A stretch of 64,000 nt of DNA from Amorphochlora amoebiformis (taxonomy: Eukaryota; Cercozoa; Chlorarachniophyceae), in the NCBI GenBank assembly GCA_054601695.1, contig BAAHQB010000015.1:744001-808000 (forward strand), given 5' to 3'. Below the pieces are notes generated by a model that did not search any database, was not told where the DNA came from, and worked only from the letters and a program-made list of their open reading frames with translations. How positions within the stretch are numbered: position 1 is the first letter of the stretch; each line of letters begins with the position of its first letter. This document shows, piece after piece, positions 1 to 25,748 of this stretch. The translations under genes were made by a program, and so were the position numbers.

Positions 1-30
1 TTGTATATGTATTATTTGGGTACGTATCTA

Positions 31-71
<41 letters not shown>

Positions 72-201
72 GAAATATTATATTTATACATATATATTTA
101 TATATATATATATATGTGTGTATGCATATGTATATACCTATATGTAAATGTATGTATAATATATATATATAGTGTGTGTTGTGTATGATATATATATATA
201 C

Positions 202-235
<34 letters not shown>

Positions 236-281
236 GTTGTGATATATCATATTGTATATGTGTGTGTATATATGTGTGTAT

Positions 282-323
<42 letters not shown>

Positions 324-364
324 TATGTAATATGTAAATATATGTACATACATATTTTACGCAC

Positions 365-417
<53 letters not shown>

Positions 418-533
418 CATAAACAATATAGACTATACACAAACATTCTATGTACATATTTGTCTATACATATATATATATATATGTATGTATATATATA
501 GATGTATATATGTATAAATATATATGTACATAC

Positions 534-564
<31 letters not shown>

Positions 565-617
565 ATATATGTATCTCATCTTGTACATATATATGTTTGT
601 AAATTGTTATATATATG

Positions 618-648
<31 letters not shown>

Positions 649-797
649 TATAAATACAAATATACAAATAAATATACATACATATACACATAGATATATA
701 CATACACATTACATATATACACATACATACATATATTATAAATACAAATATATATATATATATGTACATATACATATATATATATATATACATACAG

Positions 798-1539
798 GGC
801 GGATACAGAGATGGCGCAGGGTACTTACTTAACCTCAACCTTAACTCTCATCCTTAGCCTGTAGACCTTCTCTCTCTTCCTCTCTCTTCTCTCCCTCTGC
901 CTCTCTCTTCTCTCTCTCTCTCTTCCTGTCTCTTCTCTCTCTCTCTCTTCTCTCTCTCTTCCTCTCTCTTCTCTCTCTCTTCCTCTCTCTTCTCTCTCTC
1001 TTCCTCTCTCTTCTCTCTCTCTCTTCCTCTCTCTTCTCTCTCCCTTCCTACTCTCTCTCTCTCTCTTCTCACTCTCTTCCTCTCCCTTCTTTCTCTCTTC
1101 CGCTCTCTTCTCTCTCTCTTCCTCTCTCTTCTCTCTCTCTCTCTTCTCCTCTCTTCTCTCTCTCTCTCTCTCCTCCTCCTATCCCCCACTCCCTATTTCA
1201 ATTCTCCCTCCCTCTTTCTCGCCTCTCTCCTCTTTCCCATATCTCTCCCACTCTCTCTCTCTCGTTCATTCTAACTCTCACTCTCTCTCTGTCTCTCTCT
1301 CTCTCCTCTTCTCTCCCTCTCTTTCCTTCTCTCCCTCTCTCTTTCCTCATTCCTTCTCTCTCCTCTCTTTCCCCAAACCCAACCCTAGGGAGAGCGCTTT
1401 ATTTTCGGAGCCAAGGGGTCTGGCCTTTGGGCTGGATGGATCTATGTGTGTTTTAATTATTTATACATGTGTAGTAAGACATGTATGTGTGAGTGTGTAT
1501 GTGATATGTATATATATATATATATATTATACTATACAC

Positions 1540-1574
<35 letters not shown>

Positions 1575-1605
1575 CATATATACATGTTGTGTGTGTGTGT
1601 ATGTA

Positions 1606-1647
<42 letters not shown>

Positions 1648-1774
1648 GTTTAATATATGAAATAATATGTATACTATATATATATATATATATATATATT
1701 CATGTATATAATGTAGATGTACATATACAATATACAATTGTATATATAAATAAATACATGTGTAAAATGCTACA

Positions 1775-1817
<43 letters not shown>

Positions 1818-2042
1818 ATGTATACATATATATAAATATATATATATATATGTTATATTATATGCATACATATTTTACTATTATCACTGTACATATAATA
1901 TATAGTATATTTATGTATATATATATACATATATATCTGCATATAAATATGTATATATTCATATTACATATATATATATATAATATATTATATATATATA
2001 TATAATATATTATATATATATGTATATATATATATATAGATG

Positions 2043-2081
<39 letters not shown>

Positions 2082-2145
2082 GTACAATATGTACATTTAT
2101 AATTGTTAGTATTCTACATGTATATATAAAGGTATGAATAATATA

Positions 2146-2176
<31 letters not shown>

Positions 2177-2366
2177 AACTGTGTACGTTTATAATTAAAT
2201 CATATCACATGTATATTATAATACATACATAACATAATATAACGTGATATATATTAATATATATACATATGAATATATATATATATGTAAATAAATATAA
2301 CACAGATATGTTGCCGACACAAAGAATAATGCCATCCGACGCATAACCTTCCAGACCCATGTCTAG
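798..2366 (+). CDS. NHL-repeat protein, C-terminal exons (5' end outside window)
   Basis: I read three exons: 798-820, 1389-1445 and 2306-2366 (stop TAG). Acceptors and donors are canonical (catacag, gtactt; cctag, gtgtgt; cacag), and the phases join without a break (2 then 2). The joined peptide has the NHL-repeat pattern: a GYRDGAG linker, then [16 protein letters not shown], then [16 protein letters not shown], matching the family consensus of a DG linker, A-x-F-x-x-P-x-G and VADT-x-N-x-x-IR-x-I. NHL repeats form beta-propeller blades that usually bind proteins or RNA. Only about one blade is visible; the 797 bases to its left are TA repeat, so the rest must lie outside. The intron 821-1388 holds a pyrimidine tract and the next holds TA repeats. 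What the whole protein does cannot be told from this part. Whether TAG at 2364 is the real end is fairly likely but not certain. Confidence 0.75.
865..1365 (+). repeat. CT-rich polypyrimidine tract inside NHL-gene intron
   Basis: About 500 bases of nearly pure C and T, built of irregular CTCTCTTCC units. It lies on the sense strand of the intron between the exons at 798-820 and 1389-1445, so the transcript carries a very long polypyrimidine run just before the acceptor. The long Arg/Glu reading frame on the opposite strand is a translation of this repeat. Confidence 0.9.
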
Positions 2367-2414
<48 letters not shown>

Positions 2415-2866
2415 CTTTTATATGTGAATATATATATAACAGTAATGTATATGATGGGGAGAAAGGTAAGTTTGAGAGTGAGTCATCTAGCTGATAAATT
2501 TAAGCAATGGCAATTTTGAGCTTTTGTTCTACGTTATCGATAAGTCACTAAGTTGGGAGTTTCACTATGTCATCATGAGACTCATAACCTATGATCATGC
2601 CATCGGATTTCTATTATAACCCCCATATTTGACTATTAAATACAAGTACCAGTCAGTATGATGCATTTTAACTTACTCTGAAGGTTCATTGCTCATTGAA
2701 TTATATCATGTTATTAGTTTCAAGTAATAATTGTGAGATCACTAGATCATCACTTAATAGTATGAATTTGTATGAATCTGTCATACTGCGTGATACTAAA
2801 ATTGTATCAATTGAATGAGTTAGTACCACATATATTATATATCGGACATATCATGATGTCATCTAG

Positions 2867-2898
<32 letters not shown>

Positions 2899-2902
2899 CT
2901 AG

Positions 2903-2948
<46 letters not shown>

Positions 2949-3006
2949 ATATATATATATATTATATATATATATATATAATATATACATATAATAAACT
3001 AGATAA

Positions 3007-3063
<57 letters not shown>

Positions 3064-3315
3064 GTATATACATATATATGTACATACACATATGTGTGTG
3101 TATATATTTAACATACGTGAAACTGTTTTATATAACGATATAAATCTTATATGAATCGTTATAATGAGGTATTTCTACCCAAACGACATGAACACATACA
3201 TACATATTAGCATTAACCAACCATAATCTGTATAATTGGATCGAAAATTAATCACTAGTAACCTTAAAAACACCCCAGCGAATGAGTACATACAATTGGT
3301 ACACGATCCCACTGC
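2367..3315. other. Intergenic: 3' ends of two converging genes
   Basis: A TA-tract block (about 2371-2445 and 2860-3060) flanks unique AT-rich sequence (2450-2850 and 3100-3315). A good donor-like gtaagt lies at 2465, but I found no exon that continues the NHL gene in phase. No RNA gene or clear coding exon seen. Confidence 0.5.
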
Positions 3316-3892
3316 TCAGGCGCCGGGAGGGGGAGGAGGTATGCCAGGCGGCATCTTCGTGGCTGTGGTGTTGTTCCTATCGACACCTGGGCGCTTGCCG
3401 TCGCGATCCACAATCAATCGTCCCTTTACACCCGCATACGCCAAGGCGAAGAGACAGCCGGTCTGAGTTGTGTTTGGGTGGATTTGTACTTTAGGGATTG
3501 AAGGGTTATATTTTGACGACTTAGGAAACGTAGGCATGAATGATACCTGCATGACCACGCGCATGCGCATGAACCGGTTCGACGCCACCTTGTCCCCTCG
3601 GCCTGAGGATACAAAAGATAAGAAGCGATTTGACGCGAGACTGAAACACGGCAGTCGAGGAGACACACCCATAGCTCGAAGTCCACCAAATAGAGCTGTA
3701 CATGTGAGGCCAAAGACTGGAAAAAGGGAAGGGCTGGTGAGAAGAGCTGGAAGCATGTGAATTTTTTGGCTGGTTACAGATCGGGATCAAAGGATCCTGC
3801 TTAAACTTCCTCCAAGATTTAGAGGCGAAGGTCTGGCCATCATTCTGTTTCTTTAAGTAACTGAAGACGTCCCGGCCTTCCTGGTTGGACAT
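3316..3892 (-). CDS. HIG1-domain protein (Rcf1-like)
   Basis: There are four exons on the minus strand: 3892-3778, 3716-3669, 3602-3547 and 3462-3316. All junctions are GT-AG, the phases agree, and the total is 366 nt for 121 residues. After a soluble start (MSNQEGRDVFSYLKKQ) comes DPLIPIFFGLTCTALFGGL, then RAMGRGDKVASNRFMRMRVV, then a second hydrophobic stretch. This is the HIG1 domain: two membrane helices joined by a loop of the (Q/S)xxMMRxRVxxQ type, here SNRFMRMRVVMQ. Family members sit in the mitochondrial inner membrane and help assemble or tune cytochrome c oxidase and respiratory supercomplexes (yeast Rcf1, animal HIGD). The C-terminus adds a tail ending in a PPPPP run, longer than in the shortest family members. 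The introns are 61-84 bases with no TA repeat, unlike most neighbours. The family call is strong; the exact orthologue is not settled. Confidence 0.9.
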
Positions 3893-4113
3893 GGCGACGG
3901 GTGGCTGGTTTTGGGGTGGGTGGGTGTGTAAGACCAGTTTGTGTGTAGTCTTTACATATGACATTGGCCGTTAGTGGCCGTTATAGATGATTTTTGTATC
4001 TTTTCGGAGATATGGGAAAAATATGATATTAGATATCTATGCCGAGAAATAAAAAGAAAATAACTCCGCGGCCTTGAGACTAATTTTGAATTTTCAAACT
4101 GGGGGGTGCGACC
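3893..4113. promoter_or_regulatory. Short divergent promoter region
   Basis: 221 bases separate the start codons of the HIG1-domain gene (-) and the secreted-protein gene (+). It must hold both promoters and 5' leaders. It is unique sequence without TA tracts; I see no motif I can name. Confidence 0.5.
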
Positions 4114-4687
4114 ATGGCGATCCTGTCTCTCTTGGCCCTTATTCCCCTTACTTTCGGCGCGATCCGTGAGGTGACAGCGTAGTGTTATACTAGAAAATTC
4201 ATTTTTGAGTGCATTCCTTTCACTTTGAATGGGTTTCGGAAATGAGGGAAGAGTTCTACCCAGGGGGGTTTCTGGGAATGGTATCAATAATGTCGCGATG
4301 TCTACAGGCGGGCATTTCGCTTCGGGCTCAGGCCAGCGCTCGTCCGTGCGACTATAAGTAAGTGTACACTTGAGGTGGACGGATGTTGTTTGTGTTGTTT
4401 GAGAAATTCGTCATCAGAATCTGAGACTGTTTTCATGATTTGTATTTTGTCATATTGTTGGAACGGTTGGTAGATGCTGTCCGTGTGCTGAGAAGACCTT
4501 CTCGTTTAAGCAGAAAGCTAATAAATCGGAGAGTAATATATATATATATTATATATATATATATGTATAACATATATATGCACACATATGTATATAAACA
4601 TGGAAGCACACTTCTACTAAAGAAGAGACTGCACAACAACATATAAACTATATTTATATATGTATATATATATATATATATACATAC

Positions 4688-4736
<49 letters not shown>

Positions 4737-6069
4737 TACATATATATATATATAAACACACTCCATAAATTGCAAAGTACAATTATATTTACATTTTGAA
4801 CATATGGATAATTTTCCTTTCATTTCGTAAATCAGGCTGTATTCCTTGTTACGACTGGGTAGATGCATGGATGGCGCCTGAATACAAGGATTACTGTGGC
4901 ACTCAAGTCTGCAGAACCTCGCCTTACGTTGCTTATCCGTACGTGGATGAAAACAAACAAATCCACTAAATATTGCATGTTCATTTTAATTGAATATTAT
5001 AGTATAATATATATATATATATATATATCTTATAGTGTATGTGTACGTACCTATGTGGAAACCTTAAAATATTCTATACATTGTGTACATGAAACAAATC
5101 AGCTACGATTACACCGTGGTTCCGCGCAATTACTACACCCAGTTTGACTACCCAAGGACTTACTACCACTCGAACGGCTCTGTCGTACGTCATATCCCAG
5201 GTTCGAATCTCGATTTTTTCGTTTTTTTCATGGTCTAAGCTATCTCGATCGACCATGCTCTAATCTTTTGGAATCAAGCACGCTCTAAGTGAAAGTTTCT
5301 CGGAAATGTGATATATTTCCCTCATACTTCCTTCGTTGGCCTTCGCAATTAACACATGATTTGTAGGCGTTGGGAATGAGACTCTTCCGCCTCATTGGGG
5401 AACAAATTGCTATGGTAGAGTACTATGTATGTGTAAACGTATGCAAGTTATTACGCGCTTTTTTTTAAGTTTTCGAAATGCATAAGAATACATGAGTTGA
5501 GATTGTGTGTCCTATTACTATCTCCACACTAAGAATATATATATATATATATTATGTACATGTATTTCCATATATATGTATATATAATATTTACTATATA
5601 GCATGCAATACATAATACATAACATATATACAATACATAATACATAACACATGAACACAGAGAGTGAATATAACAGACAAAGGAATGCTGCGATATACAT
5701 ATGAATGCACTGATTTCGAGAGCATGCATGAACAGTGAATAATTATGAATAAAGGGAACGGATGGGGCCGCAAATCGTACTATTATCCGCGCTATTCTGC
5801 CGCTACGTACTACAGCCGCCATCACCGTAGAGCTAACACGGTACTAATACATGTATTTAACATATGAACTTAGGTATATGTGTATATATTTGGATGATGG
5901 GTAAATATTTAGCACAGATATGTAACGGTGCTGGGCATGTTAGATATATATGTATATATATATATATATATATATTTGTATGTATGTGTGTATTATGTGT
6001 ATGCATGCTTAAGTGTACAATTATCCATTTGGCACAGAATATATTAATATATATATATATATATATATG

Positions 6070-6106
<37 letters not shown>

Positions 6107-6187
6107 ATTTGTATTATATATCAAGATCTACATTTATACGTACATGTAAGTGTTAAGAATAGATATTACATGTAACAATACTGGGCA

Positions 6188-6244
<57 letters not shown>

Positions 6245-6295
6245 TGCTGCGGAGGCGGCGGCTCAAGCTGCGATGGTAACCTGTTACGTTTGTTT

Positions 6296-6335
<40 letters not shown>

Positions 6336-6437
6336 CCAGGTCGAACGGGCTGAAATTCAAGCTAGTGAGGGAGCACACGTGCCAACTGTCTTCAAGTACG
6401 CATATATTTTATATATATATATATATGTGTATATATG

Positions 6438-6503
<66 letters not shown>

Positions 6504-6590
6504 GAGAGAGAGAGAGAGAGAGTGAATAGTACCTCCATGTAACTTTTCTTGCTGTTCATATATATATATATATATATATCAATATACATT

Positions 6591-6625
<35 letters not shown>

Positions 6626-6687
6626 AATGTGTGTGTGTGTATATATATTATATTATATATATTTATATATATATATATATATTATAT

Positions 6688-6733
<46 letters not shown>

Positions 6734-6805
6734 GGGTGGATAAGGGAACGCTAGAAGCTCCATGTGACTTTTCTTGCTGTTCGTCGGTCAAAGACATGTA
6801 ACAAT

Positions 6806-6860
<55 letters not shown>

Positions 6861-6921
6861 TTACTCAATACATCTTATTGTACGAACAAGTACATGTATA
6901 AGCCACACACACGCATGTACA

Positions 6922-6962
<41 letters not shown>

Positions 6963-7162
6963 TATATATCTAATACAAATTTAGTACATATTTAAAACAA
7001 ACACACATACACACATGTAAGGACTTCCACTTGTCTCCTTGCGTAACATGAATACGCATACAACTCACACACACACACACACACACACACACGCAAGTAT
7101 ATCATTCTACGTGTAAGCACTTCCACGCGTACTTGCGAGACATGAATAAGCATACATCACAG

Positions 7163-7194
<32 letters not shown>

Positions 7195-7392
7195 CGCATG
7201 TATATCAGGTTCTACTTTGCGCCTGTGAGGGCCTCCACGTGTACTCCTTGCGAGACATGGATCGAGGCTAACGTCATTCCCACGTTTCGGACCAAATGCG
7301 CGGTAATCAGTGTATGTGTGTTATATGTGTGTATCTATATATATGTATATATATATAATGCATATATAAAAAGATATCTATATATGTATATA

Positions 7393-7431
<39 letters not shown>

Positions 7432-8128
7432 ACATCAGACTGAGATGAAGCCGTATTATACCACTATTCCTCACCGTTACATCCGTTACTCCCATGACTA
7501 CATGCATGACCGCGTGCATCTCACCAACGGGTAACCGAAATCCTAACCTTAACCTTAATGTTTAATCTTAACCTTAATGTTAAATCTTAACCTTAATGTT
7601 CATCTTAGCCTTAATGTTGAATCTTAACCTTGATGTTCATCTTAGCCTTAATGTTAAATCTTAACCTTAATGTTAAATCTTAACCTTAATGTTAAATCTT
7701 AACCTTAATGTTAAATCTTAACCTTAATGTTCATCTTAACCTTAATGTTAATCTTAACCTTAATGTTAATCTTAACCTTAATGTTCATCTTAACCTTAAT
7801 GTTAATCTTAACCTTAATGGTAATCTTAACCTTAATGTTAAATCTTAACCTTAATGTTAAATCTTAACCTTAATGTTAAATCTTAACCTTAATGTTAAAT
7901 CTTAACCTTAATGTTAAATCTTAACCTTAATGTTAATCTTAACCTTAATGTTAATCTTAACCTTAATGTTTACTCTTAACCTTAATGTTAAATCTTAACC
8001 TTAATGTTAAATCTTAACCTTAATGTTAAATCTTAACCTTAATGTTCATCTTAACCTTAATGTTAATCTTAACTGTGATGCAAATTTCACCTGGTTGTAA
8101 CGTTGCAGGATTATAAGAAAAGAATGGT

Positions 8129-8176
<48 letters not shown>

Positions 8177-8265
8177 ACTCAGTACCGTGGTGCGACACGT
8201 GCCGATGATGGGCGACGTTCGGTACGTACAAAAATATATATTATCATAATTATATATTCATAAAT

Positions 8266-8312
<47 letters not shown>

Positions 8313-8416
8313 TATGTGTATATACAATTTATTAATACATATATCACTACCACTGGCCTACCCTTAACAATTATATATATATATATATATATATATTCAT
8401 ATATATATGTATATAT

Positions 8417-8465
<49 letters not shown>

Positions 8466-8827
8466 CATATATACATACATAAACACATACAAAAGCATAT
8501 GAACCCAGATATCCCGACCACTGGCCTACCCTATACAACTATATATACATCCAGAATATATATATATATATATATATATAATACATACATATATAATATA
8601 TATATATATGTATACATATACATATATATACATATGTATAGATATCCCGACCACTGGCCTACACCTTACAACTCTGCTAAGCCTTTCTATTCGATGTATA
8701 TGAATGGCCACTACTACTATCCCGACTACTGGTAAGGATATATTCGATTACTAAAATATGTATTTCGAAAACTAAAATATGTATTTCAAAAACTAACACA
8801 TGTATTTCAAAGTACCTATGGAGATAC

Positions 8828-8883
<56 letters not shown>

Positions 8884-9033
8884 ATATATATATAACGTTG
8901 TAGAGATAATCATAGTATTATATATTAAGTACGTACATTCAAGTAATATGATATAGATACATATATTAAAAAATGTTTTGAAAACTAATGTAACATATAA
9001 TGGTAAATATGTGATATAGTGTCATAGTGTATG

Positions 9034-9080
<47 letters not shown>

Positions 9081-9186
9081 ATATATATATATATTATACA
9101 TATATTACATACAAGTATAAATATATATAAATATAACAATTCACTGATGCGTATGTCAAAAAATTATCCGATTCATATGTCTAAAT

Positions 9187-9246
<60 letters not shown>

Positions 9247-9438
9247 ATATAATAAAAAAAAATGAAAAAGTCACATAAGAAAATTTCGTCCTAGCAATAC
9301 ACATACAAGATAATACGGCGTAGAATCACGTACACATACGATAAACCTATCAGCTCCTACTACTACATGCCCCACTCTGACGCCAAGCCATGGACTCCAG
9401 CTACCGCCACCTGGTTTTACGCTGACGGGTACTACTGA
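4114..9438 (+). CDS. Secreted Cys/Tyr-rich protein with two related blocks
   Basis: Exon 1 (4114-4165) encodes a signal-peptide-like start, [15 protein letters not shown]. Further exons: 4836-4938, 5103-5184, 5755-5826, 6243-6275, 6340-6395, 7209-7302, 7439-7530, an optional 18-base exon 8109-8126, 8183-8221, 8642-8731, and a last exon ending at TGA 9436-9438. Phases agree through 8731. The step into the last exon does not fit any acceptor I tried (9295 and 9324), so a small exon may be missing. Exon 3 could also end at 5200, which puts 5755-5826 in a Tyr-rich frame ([15 protein letters not shown]). The protein could instead end at 9945 through a donor at 9429. Two blocks share the spacing C-x2-C-x2-W-x12-C-x-T (RCIPCYDW and TCTPCETW), each followed by Tyr-rich sequence ([26 protein letters not shown]). 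I recognise no family; a cell-wall or matrix role is only a guess. Confidence 0.7.
6449..6522. repeat. (GA)n microsatellite
   Basis: About 74 bases of nearly pure GA inside an intron of the secreted-protein gene, directly after a TA tract. Confidence 0.95.
7015..7155 (+). repeat. Two decayed copies of the 5' edge of the exon at 7209
   Basis: Segments 7015-7063 and 7092-7155 resemble 7195-7262, which is the end of the intron plus the start of the exon. Shared words are CACGTGTACTCC-like and TTGCGAGACATG followed by AATAAGCATAC or its variants. They are separated by (CA)n rather than (TA)n. Both have lost the tatatcag acceptor context in part and carry many substitutions. Confidence 0.75.
7545..8072 (+). 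repeat. 18-20 bp minisatellite, CTTAACCTTAATGTTAAAT-type
   Basis: About 27 tandem units of the form TCTTAACCTTAATGTTAAA, with length variants 17-20 bases, fill most of the intron between exons 7439-7530 and 8183-8221. The core TTAACC resembles a degenerate telomere repeat (CCCTAA) but the unit is different and regular. Confidence 0.95.
8345..8541 (+). repeat. Two copies of the 5' edge of the exon at 8642
   Basis: Segments 8345-8370 and 8508-8541 repeat the exon start at 8642 (ATATCCCGACCACTGGCCTA). The nearer copy is almost exact through CCCGACCACTGGCCTAC; the farther one is degraded. Each is bounded by (TA)n. Confidence 0.9.
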
Positions 9439-9945
9439 GTAAAGCAGTACTTTCTTGGGATGTGTCAGGGATGGCCCCATCATGTCATGAGTCGCGAATC
9501 GCGAGCTGAAAATTAGTAGGAAGATCATATATACCGTAAGTTTGAGATTATCATCTTCGAATCGTTGGAATTTATGTCGAAATTTCTTGAGAATTTCATA
9601 TACAAAATGTTCGAACACATCTAGACCATTCTTACCGTTCTTTATTGAATTTTCTAAGTCGTCAAAAATGCAACTTTTTAGTCCAAAACATGGGCCCCAA
9701 ATTGATTTTTTTTTTTTAATTTTAATAACTAGTATAAAAATTGATCGATCTAGTCAATATTGGCTGTAGTTTAATGATCGAATTATAATCAATTAATTAA
9801 GCTTTAAGTCTCGTTGTTTCTTGTGAGGGACTACTAGACTAATCCTGAGTCAATCTACTAGATCTAGCTATAGTCAATCTAGGTGATCGTGACTGCTCCC
9901 CAAACACCCCACAGACTCCGGCCCTTCATGTCCTACCGATATTAA

Positions 9946-22295
<12,350 letters not shown>

Positions 22296-22846
22296 CTACA
22301 CACATATGCAAATATTACACGCGACTGCAATAAAGAACACAAAGAACGCTAAGACAGGCTGAACCACCGTCGACGTTGCCCTACAGGGAAAAAAGAAGTT
22401 TCTAAAAGTAAAGAACAAAATTAAACCCTCATTTCCCTTCTTCATTACTCGATCCGGGAATAGACAAATCACCTGGCTATCTTGTAGTTCGGAAACGCAG
22501 CATTGACTACGTCGATTGCCAACGGCAGCATGGATATGCCTGAGAGATGGAAATCTTAAAAGAGAGGGAAGAAATGGAGGCACATAAGAACGAGAGAGAC
22601 TAATAGCCGGAAAAAGAGAGAGAATAAGAAAGAGGGAAGACAGAGGGAAGAAAGGAAGACAATGATATGGAATGACCCACCGAGACCCGGTAAACGACAT
22701 AGGAATAACTTTTCGGGTGAGGTAAAGAGGGGATACATATCCCTCTCGGAGTATAATTGAGGGAAATGAAGGAAAGAGGTATGAAAACGGGGCCAAACGG
22801 CCTCACCAACGCCCGCAATTACACCCTTGACTAGCCAGTCCGACAT
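22296..22846 (-). CDS. 63-residue two-helix membrane protein, family not recognised
   Basis: Three exons: 22846-22807, 22539-22473 and 22380-22296 (TAG). All junctions are GT-AG and the phases agree (192 nt). The protein starts [20 protein letters not shown], has a middle [15 protein letters not shown] segment, and ends in a strong hydrophobic helix [20 protein letters not shown]. This gives two likely membrane segments, the second at the very C-terminus. The introns are 267 and 92 bases and free of TA tracts, although TA repeat begins right after the stop. It is divergent from the gene starting at 22956, only 109 bases away. I do not recognise a family; small mitochondrial or ER membrane subunits look like this, but nothing shows which. 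Confidence 0.75.
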
Positions 22847-22955
22847 CTCGTGGGAAAATGTGACCAAGGTAAGTGACAAACAGGATTACAGGTCACGATG
22901 AGTGACAGTGTCACAGCTCCACGTGCCACTGTAAGACTTCGCAACCACAGAATCC
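22847..22955. promoter_or_regulatory. Compact divergent promoter
   Basis: 109 bases lie between two opposed start codons (22846 and 22956). It holds CACGTG at 22920-22925, an E-box-like palindrome, and no TA tract. It is too short for two separate promoters, so a shared bidirectional one is likely. Confidence 0.5.
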
Positions 22956-23447
22956 ATGGCGCCCTTGGCCCGGAGAGCGGAAGGGAGGGTGCAGAGGCAG
23001 GCGGCCATGAAGCTTATTTACGGGGGAAAGTAATTTCCACTTGATTAGAGCTTGTGAATGAATTTGTGAGCTAGGAGTAGATGATGAGGCAAGGGAGGGG
23101 GGAGTGGAGAGGGTTCGAGGGGAAAAGTGTGAAGACACCCAACAGGAGTCGAGGATGTGGGGGTAGGGGTGTGATGGGTTTGTTGGCTTTTGTGATTGAT
23201 TTTTTTTTGACTTTTTATTGTTAGAACACAGAGGTTCTCAGACTGGCTTAGGAGGCAGTCTAACTTCGGTGGTTGAAATACAAATACGATGTATACCGGA
23301 TGTGTATACTTATATACATACATATATTGTATATATTTATATATATACAATATATACATATATATATATATACATATATATACATATGTATATATATATA
23401 TATAATATATATATATATATATACATATATACATATAAATATTATGA

Positions 23448-23499
<52 letters not shown>

Positions 23500-23584
23500 C
23501 GTCACTTTATATACCTAAATCATATATACATACATACATACATATACAATATTTGTTTATTTTTATGTATATATATATATATAA

Positions 23585-23632
<48 letters not shown>

Positions 23633-23751
23633 AAATTATTCATATTTATATTGTTAGATATTGCATACATATTTTTTTTATTAGACATGGTTTAAATCGA
23701 AAGACGCTGGACCCTATTGCCATACTCATTGCTGAGTACATTGGTGTCTAA
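22956..23751 (+). CDS. Small basic-start protein, exon structure uncertain
   Basis: Exon 1 (22956-23029) encodes [19 protein letters not shown] then LIYGG and ends at donor gtaatt in phase 2. Two continuations fit. (a) Acceptor at 23224 reads [17 protein letters not shown] to TGA at 23276, a 41-residue protein. (b) A 9-base exon 23225-23233 (or no such exon) then joins 23685 and reads [20 protein letters not shown], reaching TAA at 23751, or leaves by a donor at 23744 toward exons further right. In favour of (b), the donor-bearing segment GCTGAGTACATTGGTGTCTA is tandemly repeated there, as at many true exon edges in this window. An Arg-rich start could be a mitochondrial presequence. I recognise no family. 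Confidence 0.5.
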
Positions 23752-23780
23752 CCACGCTGAGTACATTGGTGTCTAACCAC
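23731..23780 (+). repeat. Perfect 25-bp tandem duplication over a donor/stop
   Basis: GCTGAGTACATTGGTGTCTAACCAC occurs twice head to tail (23731-23755, 23756-23780). The unit holds both an in-frame TAA and a possible GT donor, so the duplication repeats the exon end. Confidence 0.97.
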
Positions 23781-25037
<1,257 letters not shown>

Positions 25038-25097
25038 ATGTATCTAGTGTATGGCGATGTGAGTATCACTGAGTACAACGTTGCTCGAGTCAAATAG
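25038..25097 (+). CDS. Orphan terminal exon
   Basis: After a TA tract and acceptor atgtcag, an open frame reads MYLVYGDVSITEYNVARVK to TAG. The edge is copied upstream (24881-24900), which in this window marks real exon edges. It may be the last exon of the gene that starts at 22956, but no phase-correct link was found. With the other phase it reads DVSSVWRCEYH to TGA. Confidence 0.4.
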   Translation: MYLVYGDVSITEYNVARVK

Positions 25098-25371
25098 CGA
25101 TGTGCTTCTGCGTGAAATGTCGGGTTACGCGCGTACGTATACACTAGCTCTAGCTAGCTATTGCTTCGCGTGCCTAGAACGCGACTTTTAGAGCCTTAAT
25201 TAAGTGGCAAGTAGATCTATGATGTAAGGATGTGGTTAGATGATTATATACCGTTCGAGAGAGAGAGAGACAAGAACAAGTCTATTGTTCTATGCTGAAC
25301 GTACCGAAGTCAACTTTAAGTCTTTAACAGTGTTGTAATAACCAAAAATTTACTATCATATGAAAACTACG

Positions 25372-25402
<31 letters not shown>

Positions 25403-25705
25403 AGATATATATATATATATACTGCATGATGGTCGAGTTCTTAAGATATAATTAGTACTAGAAGTAGTCTAGGTAGTTCTAGAGTTATATATCTATATAT
25501 ATATACTAAATAATCTAGGTAATCGGTAATTACACTATTGTTAGTTAGACTACACAGTTCTAATGTGTCATTATGATTCATAAGATACACTACTCATCTA
25601 CTACCTAGACTACATGTACACTAGGTATATGAAACTTATACATCTTGCATGCATGATGCGGTATATCACATATATTATATACACACAAATATGTACACAC
25701 ACACA

Positions 25706-25748
<43 letters not shown>

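Noticed and set aside
31-838. Long Ile/Tyr/His-rich open frames (here and in about 200 places)
   Set aside because: They are translations of TA and TACA/TATG microsatellites, which lack stops in several frames; both strands give near-identical products.
854-1189. Arg/Glu-repeat ORF on the minus strand
   Set aside because: Pure translation of the CT tract; same for 62969-63646 and 16014-16469.
3952-4287. 111-codon minus-strand ORF
   Set aside because: It crosses the divergent promoter and the signal-peptide exon of the plus-strand gene; no splice sites or family features.
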